Below are positions 17,002 to 28,438 of a stretch of 64,000 nucleotides of DNA, one piece after another. The notes beneath the pieces are model-generated. The model made no database searches. It was not told the origin of the DNA and saw nothing but the letters and a program-made list of their open reading frames with translations. The translations under genes and the position numbers were made by a program. The first letter of the stretch is position 1. Each line of letters starts with the position of its first letter. This stretch comes from Streptomyces lasiicapitis. GTDB lineage: Bacteria > Actinomycetota > Actinomycetes > Streptomycetales > Streptomycetaceae. The DNA lies in assembly GCF_014646335.1 (NCBI RefSeq), contig NZ_BMNG01000004.1, positions 500,638 through 564,637 on the forward strand, in the 5' to 3' direction.

Positions 17002-17901
17002 TCAGTCGTGCGGGACGACGGCGACCGGGGCGGCCGCGTGGTGGAGCACCGCGTGCGTGACCGGCCCGATGCGGGGACCGACCGGCGAGCTGCGGATTCG
17101 GCGCCCGACGACCACGAGCGAAGCTTCCTTGGAGGCGGCGGAGAGGTGGTCGGCAGGCCTGCCGGGGCGGGATTCCGCCCGCACCTCGACGGACGGGAAC
17201 TTCTGCCGCCAAGAGCCGAGGACCTCGGTCAGTGCGGCCGCGTCGTCCTTGGCCAGCCGTGCGTTGAGTTCGGGGTCCGCGGGGAGGCCGTAGGCGAAGT
17301 ACGGAGGCAGCGGCCAGGAGTGGACGACGCGCAGGGCCGTGTCACGGCGTGCCGCGGCCTCGAAGGCGAACTCGATCACCGACGCGTCGGGGCTGTCGGC
17401 GTCGAGCCCCAAGACGACGGGCCGATACGACGTCGCGGCGGACGGGATTCCGGACGGATCCTGCTCGTGCTCGTCCGCAGCCTGTTCTCCGGCCCGGACG
17501 AGGACCACCGGGCCTCGGGCGTGGGCCACCACGGCCTGCCCCACGGATCCGACCAGGAAGCCGCCGAGACCGCTCAGCCCGCGCGACCCAAGAACCAACA
17601 GCTCGCTGCCGTCCGCCGCGGTGGCCAGCACCTCACTGGGCCGCCCGCTGAGCTGAGCCACGCTCACGGACACGCCGGGGTGGCGCAACCTGAGGCCGTC
17701 GGCCGCTTCGTGGGGCACCCGCACCGTCTCAGACTGCTGGCTCTCGGCACCGAGGAACGGCGCGTATGCCAGCGGAACGGGCTGCCAGACGCTGACCAGC
17801 TTCAGCTCCGTGCCGAGCAGTTCCGCCTCGCGGGCCGCCCACTCGGCGGCGGCACGGCTCTCGGGCGAGCCGTCGAAACCGGCGACGACAGTGCGGGACA
17901 T
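17002..17901 (-). CDS. Tandem-domain universal stress protein
   Basis: The protein is 299 residues and has two UspA domains. Domain 1 starts TVVAGFDGSPESRAAAEWAA and carries LGSRGLSGLGGFLVGSVGQ, a full ATP-binding loop. Domain 2 ends GPVTHAVLHHAAAPVAVVPHD, nearly identical to the end of the USP at 34334-35227, which points to a recent duplication or strong constraint. AGGAGG lies 7 bases before ATG 17901. Two palindromes at 18029-18063 are 130-160 bp upstream, so this gene and the following USP probably form one regulated unit. Confidence 0.9.
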   Translation of the reverse strand: MSRTVVAGFDGSPESRAAAEWAAREAELLGTELKLVSVWQPVPLAYAPFLGAESQQSETVRVPHEAADGLRLRHPGVSVSVAQLSGRPSEVLATAADGSELLVLGSRGLSGLGGFLVGSVGQAVVAHARGPVVLVRAGEQAADEHEQDPSGIPSAATSYRPVVLGLDADSPDASVIEFAFEAAARRDTALRVVHSWPLPPYFAYGLPADPELNARLAKDDAAALTEVLGSWRQKFPSVEVRAESRPGRPADHLSAASKEASLVVVGRRIRSSPVGPRIGPVTHAVLHHAAAPVAVVPHD

Positions 17902-18028
17902 GATGCGTACCTCCTGGTCAGGGCCGGAATCGCCGAGGGCGGGCGAGTGCCCTCCCTCTGATGCTTCACGGCCTCGATTCGCACCTGGATTCGATTTCAG
18001 CGTCGTGTGTGGGACGACTGAGGTGGAA

Positions 18029-18063
18029 GGGCCGACCGGGTCCCGGCAGGGGCCGACCGGCCC
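18029..18063. promoter_or_regulatory. Twin GC palindromes upstream of USP pair
   Basis: GGGCCGACCGGGTC (18029-18042) and GGGCCGACCGGCCC (18050-18063, perfect 6-2-6) have centres 21 bp apart. They lie between the nitroreductase stop and the USP start at 17901. The second copy touches the stop codon of the nitroreductase gene. These are the clearest paired sites in the window. Confidence 0.6.
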
Positions 18064-19046
18064 TACCCGAACTCCAGGACCTCGCGCACCGGGCGACGAT
18101 GGGTCGTCGGCCCGTGCGGTCCGTGACCGATGCGCAGCACCATCTGCACGAAGCCCACGGCCGATGTCGGATCCCGCACGAGCTCGCGCAGGTCCGACCA
18201 CTCCAGGGCATGCGACGTGAGGGAAGTGGCCAGGCCGTCGAGCGTGGCCTGCAGGAGGACGCGTTCCATGGCCTGGCCGGCGCACAGCCAGTCGGCGGGC
18301 CGGTCGTCCGCGGTGCCGAGCAGGGCCAGGTTCGGGTGGGACTCGAAGGCGGTCGTCCCGCGGTCGGAGACGGGCCGACGGCCGGCGAAGTCGCGCACCG
18401 GGGCGCGGCCGCCCCGCTTGTGCGGGCCGAAGGCGTACTCGGGGACGCCTTCGGTGGCCGTGTCGGCCTCGGCCGCACCGAGCCGTGCCCATCGGGCGAG
18501 GTCCTGATCGCGGGCCGGCTCGACGCCGTCACGCCCCTCGGCGTCCTCGACGAGGTCCAGCAGCAGCTCCAGATGCCAGGTGGCGGGGAACAGCAGAACG
18601 GCGCCCTCGCGGTCGGCGGCGTCGGTCAGCAAGGCCCGCTGAGCGTCCGAGAGCCCCTGCTCGGAGAAGGGATAGCGGCTGGTGTGTCTGCGGTGGACCG
18701 CCGGATACAGCCGTTCCAGGTCGGCGTCGGTCTTCTCCGGAGGGCCGTCGGACAGACTGATGAGGGCGAGCAGCCCCGGATCGGCGTGGTCGGGCAGCAG
18801 ACGCACCTGCCGCAGTCGGCCCGCATGCGCCGCCGCGACGCGCAGATTGAACAGGGCGGCTCCGCAGCCGATGTGCAGGGCACGGTGCGACGGATCGGAA
18901 GCGGGCATGGCACGCGCCGGGTCGGCGCGCAGTTCGAGGGTGCCGCTGTCGCGCAGGAAGCGGAACCGCCAGGGCTGCGCGTTGTGCATCGACGGTGCGG
19001 TCGTCGCATCGGCGACCAACCGCTCGACGGTTTTGTCATCAGGCAT
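18063..19046 (-). CDS. Acg-like nitroreductase-fold protein, second copy
   Basis: The protein is 327 residues, from the same family as 5481-6503: TAPSMHNAQPWRFRF near residue 17, an AGQAMERVLLQATLDGLATSL helix and the final VLRIGHGPHGP strand. Sequence differs clearly from the first copy, so this is an old paralogue. GAGGGAG lies 6 bases before ATG 19046. A palindrome (19161-19174) lies about 120 bp upstream, in the space shared with the divergent small membrane protein. Expected role by family: hypoxia-induced FMN-binding protein; activity unknown. Confidence 0.85.
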   Translation of the reverse strand: MPDDKTVERLVADATTAPSMHNAQPWRFRFLRDSGTLELRADPARAMPASDPSHRALHIGCGAALFNLRVAAAHAGRLRQVRLLPDHADPGLLALISLSDGPPEKTDADLERLYPAVHRRHTSRYPFSEQGLSDAQRALLTDAADREGAVLLFPATWHLELLLDLVEDAEGRDGVEPARDQDLARWARLGAAEADTATEGVPEYAFGPHKRGGRAPVRDFAGRRPVSDRGTTAFESHPNLALLGTADDRPADWLCAGQAMERVLLQATLDGLATSLTSHALEWSDLRELVRDPTSAVGFVQMVLRIGHGPHGPTTHRRPVREVLEFG

Positions 19047-19160
19047 GGTGGCTCCCTCACAGGCTCGCGCCGGGGCGGCGCAGAGAGGAACCGTCGCTCC
19101 TTCCACGATACGGGCTCGCCACGGCGCCGACAGATGTCACCCGGCAGCGGCAGGAGTGCC

Positions 19161-19304
19161 GGACCGGCCGGGCCTGCCGGACGACGTCCGTGTGGCTGCG
19201 CCTCGCGGCTCGGTGGGCGTACCGGCCCGGCACCTTTGAGAGTGATGCGGTGCCCCACCGCACACCAGGGGCCACCCGGCCCCGGCAGTCGGGCCGGTCC
19301 GGTA
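19161..19304. promoter_or_regulatory. Divergent control region with three GC palindromes
   Basis: The 347-bp gap 19047-19393 holds no gene. It contains GGACCGGCCGGGCC (19161-19174), about 120 bp before the nitroreductase. It also holds GGGCCACCCGGCCC (19269-19282) and GGGCCGGTCCGGTA (19291-19304), centres 22 bp apart, about 95-120 bp before the small membrane protein gene. The arrangement suggests that both divergent units respond to the same regulator. Confidence 0.5.
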
Positions 19305-19393
19305 CGTACGGCGAGCCCTGTGGCATCTGCGCGGCGGCCGCGCGGCGATGTTCGATGAAGGCAGGGAAAACAGGCGAAAGGAAGGGGAGCATC

Positions 19394-19606
19394 GTGGGTA
19401 CGTCATTGACCCCGGAGTTCTGGAGGCTGTTCGCCGTCCTCTTCGTCATCGCCCTGGCAGTGGTCTTCGCCGCAGCCACCGCACTTGACGCGCTCCTGCT
19501 GTGGGTGCGTCGGCGCCGGCCCCACAGCCGGTTGTCGTCGGAGACGAGGGCGTCCCGCGCGGCACCGGCCAAGTCCAGGGAAAAGCCTCTGACGCGGGCT
19601 GTGTGA
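19394..19606 (+). CDS. Small single-pass membrane protein
   Basis: The protein is 70 residues, with GTG start at 19394 and GGGGAG 5 bases upstream. A short N-terminus is followed by one strong membrane helix (about 11-34: LFAVLFVIALAVVFAAATAL plus DALLLWV). A basic tail follows (RRRRPHSRLSSETRASRAAP and KSREKPLTRAV), giving an N-out/C-in prediction by the positive-inside rule. No family was recognised. It lies 58 bases upstream of the trypsin-associated pair on the same strand and behind two palindromes. It may link that pair to the membrane, but this rests on position only. Confidence 0.6.
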   Translation: MGTSLTPEFWRLFAVLFVIALAVVFAAATALDALLLWVRRRRPHSRLSSETRASRAAPAKSREKPLTRAV

Positions 19607-19664
19607 CGGTGGCACTTCGCGAGACGATGCAGGGCTGAGACGGGGTGGTGCAGGGGAGGGGCCG

Positions 19665-20015
19665 ATGACCGAGCTGGTGCGTATTCCGCTGGACACCGGG
19701 GAGTTCCTGGTCGCGGAGGTGGACCTCGCCGACATCCCCGAGGAGTCCGTGGTCCTGGCCTCTCCCGAGCCGGGACGTGCGGTGGGGCAGGCGTCCCGGA
19801 CCCTGGAGTCGAGCCTGCAGAGCCTCCGCCCCGCCTTGACCGGACTGGCGAAGACGCTGGAAGAGTTCAGCCCGGACGCGGTGTCGATCGAATTCGGGCT
19901 CAAGCTGGGAGGCGAGACGGGGGTCATTCTCGCCAAGGGGACCGCGGAGGTGCATTTCACCGTGACCGTGCAGTGGGCGTCCTCGCCAGTGCCCGCCGAA
20001 CCCTCGCGTACGTGA
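19665..20015 (+). CDS. Trypsin-co-occurring domain 1 (CU044_2847-like) protein
   Basis: The 116-residue protein fits the trypsin-co-occurring domain 1 family, a small predominantly beta domain (TELVRIPLDTGEFLVAEVDL at the start; VSIEFGLKLGGETGVILAKG then TAEVHFTVTVQW at the end). The family is encoded next to trypsin-like proteases fused to NTPase modules, and has been assigned by comparative genomics to NTP-dependent biological conflict systems. GGGGAGGGG precedes ATG 19665. The stop shares one base with the ATG of the next gene, so the two are translationally coupled and probably act together. Its biochemical role is unknown; it may be a substrate, inhibitor or sensor of the protease partner. 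Confidence 0.8.
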   Translation: MTELVRIPLDTGEFLVAEVDLADIPEESVVLASPEPGRAVGQASRTLESSLQSLRPALTGLAKTLEEFSPDAVSIEFGLKLGGETGVILAKGTAEVHFTVTVQWASSPVPAEPSRT

Positions 20016-22913
20016 TGGTCGCCTCCGGTGCGGCCGTCGTCCGTTTCCGCTCTTCGGGTGGCGGGATCGTGGGACACGGTGTCCTCGTGGACGAGGAACA
20101 CGTCGTCACCTGCGCACACGTTGTCAACGCGGCACTCGGCCGTCCACCGCGCAGCGCCGACGATGCCACGGGGCAGGTCGTCCGGCTCGAATTTCCGTTG
20201 CTGGCCCAGCTCGCCGCGCTGGCACCGGAACGCCTTGCCAGGGTCGACGTCTGGGCAGGGCCGGGAACCGCGTTCGACGGGCTCGACGTAGCGGGGTTGA
20301 CGCTCGTTGATGAGGCCCGGCCGATCGGTGCGACCCCCATGCCCTTGGCCCACGAAGACCGCACGGAGGGGGACGTCCTGCTGTTCGGGCCGGTCGAGGG
20401 CCGCCCTGGTGGTTGGGTCTCGGCTCAACTGCGGCCCCTGGTCAAGCAGTTCAGGCAGCAGATCGACCAGCGCGCCCATGGTGCCCACATGGCACAGCCC
20501 CGCTACAGCGGCACGCCCGTCCTCGACCCACGGACGGAGCGTGTCCTGGGCATCCTGGTGGCCGTCGCGACCAGGCGTGACGACGCGGACGTCTACGCGA
20601 TCCCGGTGACCAGCCTGGTGGCTGCATGGCCCGCGGCCTTCGCCCCGCTGCCCGTCTCTCCGTACAAGGGGCTGGAGGCATTCGGCCGTGATGATGCCCC
20701 CCTCTTCTTCGGTCGTGACGCGATGACCGACGAACTGGTCTCGGCCGTGGACGCCTGCGGCCTCGTACCGGTGGTCGGCGCGTCGGGCGCGGGCAAGTCG
20801 TCACTGGTGCAGGCCGGTCTCGTGCCGCGCCTGGAGGCCGGACGTACCGACTGGCGGTTCGTTCTCGTCCGCCCCCGCCCGCGCCTGGAGACGGCCTTGG
20901 CAGCGGGTTTCGCCCGCGCCGCGGGGTCTTCCGCGAACGTGCCTTTGTCCGAGTTGGAGGCATGGCAGGCCCGGATCGGCTCCATCGGCCTGTCGGGGGC
21001 GGGAGACCTGCTGCTGGCGGCGACCGGCGCGGATCGGCTGCTGCTCGTCATCGACCAGTTCGAGGAGACTGTGGACGACTCGTCGGCTACGCATGGACTG
21101 CTCGACGGGCTCGCGGAACTGGCCGGGTGCGAGCGATCCGACACTGTGGCGGTGCTGACCCTCAGAGAGGACGCCTTCGGCCGGTTCTTCGTACTTCCCG
21201 GGCGGTTCGGGGAGGTGTTGCGGCGGACGGCGGTGGCACTGCGCGGCATGGAGCCCGAGGAGCTCAACGCGGCGATCGTGCGGCCTGCCGGACTCCGCGG
21301 CATGACCCTCCACAGCCGAGTGGTGCACCAGTTGGCCTCGCTCGTCGAAGGACGCCCTGGCGCACTCCCCCTGCTGGAGTTCACCCTGGACCGGATGTGG
21401 TCGACCTTGCAGCGAGGCCAGCACACGCTGTCCTTCGAGGCGTTGGTGGAGATCGGCGGACTCGACGGTGCGCTGGCCGAGTACGCCGACGGCGTCGTGA
21501 CGGCCCTCGCTCCCGCGGAGCGCACACTCGTACGGCAGCTGTTCCTCAACCACCTGACAGTGCCCGACCAGCCGGGCGTCCGCCGGGTGGCCGTCCGCTC
21601 GGAGCTCCGGCCCGCAGAGTGGTCCATCGCGATCCGACTGGCCAACGAGCGGCTGTTGACCACGAACCGCAGCGACGACGGCGAGGAAACCGTCGAGGTG
21701 GTCCACGAGGCACTGCTGAACGCCTGGGGCACACTCGCGTCCTGGCTCAAGGAAGAGGAACCCTTCCGCAACTGGCGTCGCATGCTCGCCTACGCCATGC
21801 GCCGACGCGACGCCGGCGACGAGACAGCCGTGCTGACCGGACCCCTGCTCACTGACTCCGAGCGCTGGCTGGCGGAGCGCCCGTCCGACGTCACCGTCGA
21901 GGAACGTCGCTTCATCAGCGCGAACCGCGAGTATCAAGACCGCGAGGAGCGCAGGTACCGAACCCTCTTCGAGGACTCCCTGGCGCGCAACCTCGCCTTG
22001 GCCGCGCAGCGCGCCGACGACGCGACAGCCGCCTTGCTCCTTGCTGTTGAGGCACTGGAGCGCTCCACCGATCCGCCCATGGATCTCCTCGTGCGTTCCT
22101 GCCTGCACCGAATGGGGCGGACCGACCTTGAGCACGTATCGGGAGCCGGATACGAGAGTGCCTTGAGGCGAACGGCCAACAGGATCCGTCTCCCCGAATG
22201 GGCGGAGGGGCCTCCCGGGCGCTGGTCGACTGCGCCTGGGGCGACGCGCCACTGGACGCTGGGCGACGAGAACACCAGCGTGCTCATCGACACGCGGGGG
22301 CGTGTGCGGGTGTGCTGGGGCGCCGCGGGAAGCGGAGCTGACGTACCTCTTGCCGCCCCGGCCGTGATCGCCGCCTGCACGGACTCGGCGACGGCCTTGT
22401 GCCTGGGCACGGAGGCGGGTGAGCTGCACTTCTACCAGATCACGGACTCTGTGGAGGAGATGTGGCGTGTCATGCTGCCGACTGCCGCGACCTGCGTGGC
22501 CGTGGACGGCCAGGGCAGCAAGGTCGCCGCGAGTTGCGACGACGGCGTCACCAGGGTGCTGTCGGCGCAGGCGGACGGCGACGAGGTCCTGGCGCTCGCC
22601 TCACCGGGGTTCGTCGAAGATCTCGACTTCGCACCGGACGGCTTGTCCCTCGCGGTGCAGATGGCCGAAGGCTGTGTCGCTGTTTGGGACCTCACCTCGG
22701 GGGACCGCCGTTGCGACGCCGAGGCACCCATGGATCATGTCGCCTTCAGCGCCGATGGCGCCCATCTGGTCTACCAAGGGCGCCATCGCAACCACGCGGA
22801 GGGGGTCGTCCGGATTCCACTCCACGCGGCACGCCTCGCAGCGCTGGCCCGCGAGGCGGCGGGCCGAGACCTCACCGACGACGAATGGCAGCGCCACGTC
22901 GGGATCCCACCTG

Positions 22914-22939
<26 letters not shown>
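20015..22939 (+). CDS. Trypsin-like protease / novel STAND NTPase / WD-like repeat protein
   Basis: This 974-residue protein has three parts. A trypsin-like domain (about 1-210) has a complete triad: His35 in VVTCAHVV, Asp91 in DGLDVAGLTL, Ser165 in RYSGTPV. A STAND-type NTPase (about 214-640) opens with SPYKGLEAFGRDDAPLFFGR and has Walker A GASGAGKSS (Lys261), Walker B LLLVIDQFEE (Asp347) and a TLREDAFGRF sensor segment. A C-terminal beta-rich region (about 730-930) has one clear WD unit (FVEDLDFAPDGLSLAVQMAE then CVAVWDLTSG) and weaker copies. No signal peptide or membrane helix is seen. By analogy with other STAND proteins, ligand sensing by the repeats would trigger NTP-dependent oligomerisation and proteolysis. 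ATG 20015 overlaps the previous stop; GTG 20012 is possible. The 3' end overlaps glgX by 26 bp. Confidence 0.85.
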
Positions 22940-25031
<2,092 letters not shown>

Positions 25032-25110
25032 CCTCGCCCCTCCCCGAGAACGTGGTCCCCTGTACTGCGGGGCTAGGACAAAGACGCCACCGCGGGGCAT
25101 CCGGCGAAAG

Positions 25111-25275
25111 GGGCCGAACGGCCCTGCCCGCACGGTCACATCGGGCCCTGGGGAGAGCCGGAGCAAGGCCGTACGGCACCATGCAAGCCTCCTCACGGCC
25201 CCTGCCCCGGGCCTCCGGCGCGCACGAGCATGGAACCCGTAGGGGCCACGGCACTTCGAGAGAGCCGGTGGGCCC
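25111..25275. promoter_or_regulatory. Divergent glgX/pflB control region with GC palindromes
   Basis: GGGCCGAACGGCCC (25111-25124) is a perfect 6-2-6 repeat, 80 bp before the glgX start. Two weaker repeats, GGGCCACGGCACTT (25243-25256) and GAGCCGGTGGGCCC (25262-25275), have centres 19 bp apart and end 36 bp before pflB. All are candidate sites for the island regulator. Confidence 0.5.
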
Positions 25276-25311
25276 CGCGGACGGCAATGTGACCCGATGC
25301 GGAGGCGAGCG

Positions 25312-27573
25312 ATGACGACGGTGGCTCCGACAGACGTGGCGGCGCCCGGGGATGAGTGGCGCGGTTTCACAGGCGAGCGGTGGCGAGCGCACGTCGACGT
25401 GCGTGACTTCATCCAGGCCAACTACGCCCCGTACGAAGGCGACGCGGCCTTCCTTGCGGGCCCGACAGACCGCACGCGCACCGTCTGGGAGAAGGTCAGC
25501 GCGCTGTTCCCCGAGGAACGGCGCAAAGGCATCCTGGACGTCGACACCGCCACACCCTCGACCATCACCGCGCACGTGCCCGGGTACATCGACCGGGACC
25601 GGGAGCTCATCGTCGGTCTGCAGACCGACGCCCCGCTGAAGCGCGCGATCATGCCGAACGGCGGCCTGCGCATGGTCGAATCCAGTCTGCGGGCCTACGG
25701 ATACCGGCCCGACCCGTTGGTCACCAAGGTCTTCGGTACCTACCGCAAGACTCACAACGACGGTGTCTTCGACGCCTACACGCCCACCATGCGGGCCGCC
25801 CGCAAGGCAGGAATCATCACAGGCCTGCCGGACGCCTACGGCCGCGGCCGGATTATCGGCGACTACCGGCGCGTCGCGCTGTACGGCACGGACAGGCTGA
25901 TCGCAGCGAAGCGTGCCGAGCACGCCCTGCTGGACGCCCGCCCGTCCACGGAACACGTGATCCGGGACCGGGAGGAACTCGCCGAACAGATCCGGGCGTT
26001 GCAGGAGCTGGCCCAGATGGCGGCCGCCTACGGCTGCGACGTCACAGGTCCCGCCGCCACCGCGCACGAGGCCGTGCAATGGCTGTACTTCGGCTACCTC
26101 GCCGCCGTGAAGGAGCAGAACGGCGCCGCGATGTCACTCGGCCGTACCTCGACCTTCCTGGACGTCTACCTCCAGCGGGACTTGGACGAGGGCACCATCG
26201 ACGAGCGCCGCGCCCAGGAGCTCATCGACGACTTCGTGATCAAGCTTCGGATCGTACGGTTCCTGCGCACACCCGAGTACGATGCCCTGTTCTCCGGCGA
26301 CCCGACCTGGGTGACGGAGTCCATCGGCGGCATCGGTGCGGACGGCCGTCCGCTGGTCACCCGCACCTCCTTCCGCTTCCTGCAGACCCTCTACAACCTC
26401 GGCCCCGCGCCCGAGCCCAACCTCACCGTGCTGTGGTCGCACCGACTGCCCTCCGGCTTCAAGGAGTTCTGCGCCTGCGTGTCCGTCGACACCAGCGCGG
26501 TCCAGTACGAGTCCGACGAGCTGACGCGGCCGCACACCGGCGACGACACCGCCATCGCGTGCTGCGTGTCGGCCATGGCGGTGGGCCGGCAGATGCAGTT
26601 CTTCGGAGCGCGCGTCAACCTCGCCAAGGCCCTGCTGTACGCGATCAACGGTGGCCGGGACGAACTGACCGGCGAGCAGATCGCGCCCGAGGCGCCCGCG
26701 CTGAGCGGCGCGCACCTGGAGTACGAAGAGCTGTCCGCGGCCTACGACCGGATGCTCGACTGGCTGGCACAGACCTACGTCGACGCGCTCAACGTCATCC
26801 ACTACATGCACGACAAGTACGCCTACGAACGCATCGAGATGGCACTCCACGACCATCCGGTGCACCGCTTCATGGCCTGCGGGATCGCCGGGCTCTCGGT
26901 GGCCGTCGACAGCCTGTCCGCCGTGAAGTACGCCCGGGTGAAGGTGATCCGCGACGCGACCGGACTGGCCGTCGACTACGAGACCGACGGCGAGTACCCG
27001 GCCTACGGCAACAACGACGACCGTGCGGACGCCATCGCCGTCGACCTCGTTGAGTCGTTCATGGCGAAGGTGCGCAAGCACCCCACCTACCGCAACGCCG
27101 AACACACCCAGTCCGTACTGACCATCACCTCCAACGTCGTCTACGGCAAGCACACCGGCAACACCCCCGACGGACGCCGCACCGGGCAGCCCTTCGCCCC
27201 CGGCGCCAACCCGATGAACGGACGGGACCGGCACGGAGTGGTCGCCTCGGCCCTGTCCGTGGCGAAGATCCCCTACGAGCAGGCGCGCGACGGCATCTCA
27301 CTCACCACCACGATTACCCCCGAGGGCCTCGGCCACCACCCGGACGACCGGCCCGGCAACCTCGTCGGCGTCCTCGACGCCTACATGGTCTCCGGCGGCT
27401 TCCACATGAACGTCAACGTCCTGGACCGGGCCATACTCGAAGACGCCATGAAGCACCCGGAGAACTACCCGGACCTGACCATCCGCGTCTCCGGATACGC
27501 CGTCAACTTCGTCCGCCTGACGCGCGAGCAGCAACTCGACGTGATCAGCCGCACCTTCCACGGAGCGCTGTGA
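25312..27573 (+). CDS. pflB: Pyruvate formate-lyase (formate C-acetyltransferase)
   Basis: The 753-residue glycyl-radical enzyme turns pyruvate and CoA into formate and acetyl-CoA without oxygen. The active-site pair Cys417-Cys418 lies in [20 protein letters not shown]. The radical glycine is Gly728 in [11 protein letters not shown]. Both match E. coli PflB in spacing and context (418/419 and 734), and this distinguishes true PFL from glycerol or choline lyases, which have a single Cys. GGAGG lies 6 bases before ATG 25312. The activase gene overlaps by 4 bp. Occurrence in an aerobic mycelial actinomycete is unusual, because the activated enzyme is cleaved by O2. Tight anaerobic control is expected, and palindromes lie 36-69 bp upstream. 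Confidence 0.96.
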   Translation: MTTVAPTDVAAPGDEWRGFTGERWRAHVDVRDFIQANYAPYEGDAAFLAGPTDRTRTVWEKVSALFPEERRKGILDVDTATPSTITAHVPGYIDRDRELIVGLQTDAPLKRAIMPNGGLRMVESSLRAYGYRPDPLVTKVFGTYRKTHNDGVFDAYTPTMRAARKAGIITGLPDAYGRGRIIGDYRRVALYGTDRLIAAKRAEHALLDARPSTEHVIRDREELAEQIRALQELAQMAAAYGCDVTGPAATAHEAVQWLYFGYLAAVKEQNGAAMSLGRTSTFLDVYLQRDLDEGTIDERRAQELIDDFVIKLRIVRFLRTPEYDALFSGDPTWVTESIGGIGADGRPLVTRTSFRFLQTLYNLGPAPEPNLTVLWSHRLPSGFKEFCACVSVDTSAVQYESDELTRPHTGDDTAIACCVSAMAVGRQMQFFGARVNLAKALLYAINGGRDELTGEQIAPEAPALSGAHLEYEELSAAYDRMLDWLAQTYVDALNVIHYMHDKYAYERIEMALHDHPVHRFMACGIAGLSVAVDSLSAVKYARVKVIRDATGLAVDYETDGEYPAYGNNDDRADAIAVDLVESFMAKVRKHPTYRNAEHTQSVLTITSNVVYGKHTGNTPDGRRTGQPFAPGANPMNGRDRHGVVASALSVAKIPYEQARDGISLTTTITPEGLGHHPDDRPGNLVGVLDAYMVSGGFHMNVNVLDRAILEDAMKHPENYPDLTIRVSGYAVNFVRLTREQQLDVISRTFHGAL

Positions 27574-28316
27574 ACACCGCGACCGACCAGGTGACGGGGC
27601 GCATCCACTCCTGGGACGTGTCCACCGGTGTGGACGGCCCCGGCACCCGGTTCGTGCTGTTCGTCAGCGGCTGTCCGCTGCGCTGCCTGTACTGCGCCAA
27701 CCCCGACACCTGGCGTCTGCGCGACGGGCGCCCGGTCACCGCCGACGAGGTGATGACGGAGATCGCCAAGTACGGCACGTTCGTCACCACCGCCGGGGGA
27801 GGGGTGACCCTCACGGGCGGTGAGCCGCTGCTCCAGCCCGCCTTCACCGCTGACGTGCTGCGCCAATGCAAGGCGGCAGGATTGCACACCGCCCTGGACA
27901 CCTCCGGCTTCCTTGGAGCCCGCGCCGCCGACGCCCTGCTCGCCGACACCGACCTGATGCTCCTGGACATCAAGTCCTTCGACACCGCCGCCTACCGCAA
28001 ACTGACCGGAGGCGAACTAGCCCCCACCCTCCGCTTCGCCACCCGCCTGGACCGGCTCGGTGTCCCTGTATGGATCCGCTACGTCCTGGTCCCGGGCTGG
28101 ACCGACGACGCGTCCCACATCGACGGCCTCGGCGCCTTCCTGGCCGGCCTCGGCAACGTCGAACGCATCGACGTCCTGCCGTTCCACAAACTCGGCGCCC
28201 ACAAGTATGAAGCGCTCGGCATCCCCTTTCCGCTGCGTGCCACGCCCGGCCCTGGGCCCGACCTCGTCGAGCGGGTGCGCCGGCAGTTCCGGGGGCATGG
28301 TTTGTGGGCGTACTGA
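27570..28316 (+). CDS. pflA: Pyruvate formate-lyase activating enzyme (radical SAM)
   Basis: The 248-residue radical-SAM protein installs the glycyl radical on PFL. The 4Fe-4S motif is CPLRCLYC (Cys-x3-Cys-x2-Cys) near residue 36. The SAM-binding [14 protein letters not shown] follows, as does [10 protein letters not shown] typical of PflA. GTG 27570 overlaps the pflB stop in a GTGA junction, so translation is coupled and stoichiometry is linked. Length and domain plan match short PflA enzymes without the extra ferredoxin insert of dehydratase activases. The electron donor (flavodoxin or ferredoxin) is not encoded nearby. Confidence 0.95.
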   Translation: MNTATDQVTGRIHSWDVSTGVDGPGTRFVLFVSGCPLRCLYCANPDTWRLRDGRPVTADEVMTEIAKYGTFVTTAGGGVTLTGGEPLLQPAFTADVLRQCKAAGLHTALDTSGFLGARAADALLADTDLMLLDIKSFDTAAYRKLTGGELAPTLRFATRLDRLGVPVWIRYVLVPGWTDDASHIDGLGAFLAGLGNVERIDVLPFHKLGAHKYEALGIPFPLRATPGPGPDLVERVRRQFRGHGLWAY

Positions 28317-28332
28317 GCCGGAGGCTTTCCGA

Positions 28333-28384
28333 TCGGCCCGGGGCGCGACAACTTCACCTCGGCCCGGGGCGCGACAACTTCACC
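28333..28384. repeat. Two exact 26-bp tandem repeats
   Basis: A 26-bp unit (starts TCGGCCCGGGGCGCGACAAC, ends TTCACC) occurs twice without change at 28333-28358 and 28359-28384. It lies in the 122-bp gap between the convergent pflA and adhE genes. No hairpin is obvious. It may be a recent slippage duplication. Confidence 0.9.
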
Positions 28385-28438
28385 AGAGAGGTGGGAACGG
28401 ATACGCGCACGAGGCCGTACGCGGGACCGGCCGTGATC

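Noticed and set aside
25312..27573. Glycerol or choline-type glycyl radical dehydratase
   Set aside because: The adjacent Cys417-Cys418 pair and the overall match to PflB, together with a short activase lacking the ferredoxin insert, identify pyruvate formate-lyase.
28333..28384. CRISPR-like repeat
   Set aside because: The two 26-bp copies are directly adjacent with no spacer and there are no cas genes, so it is a simple tandem duplication.
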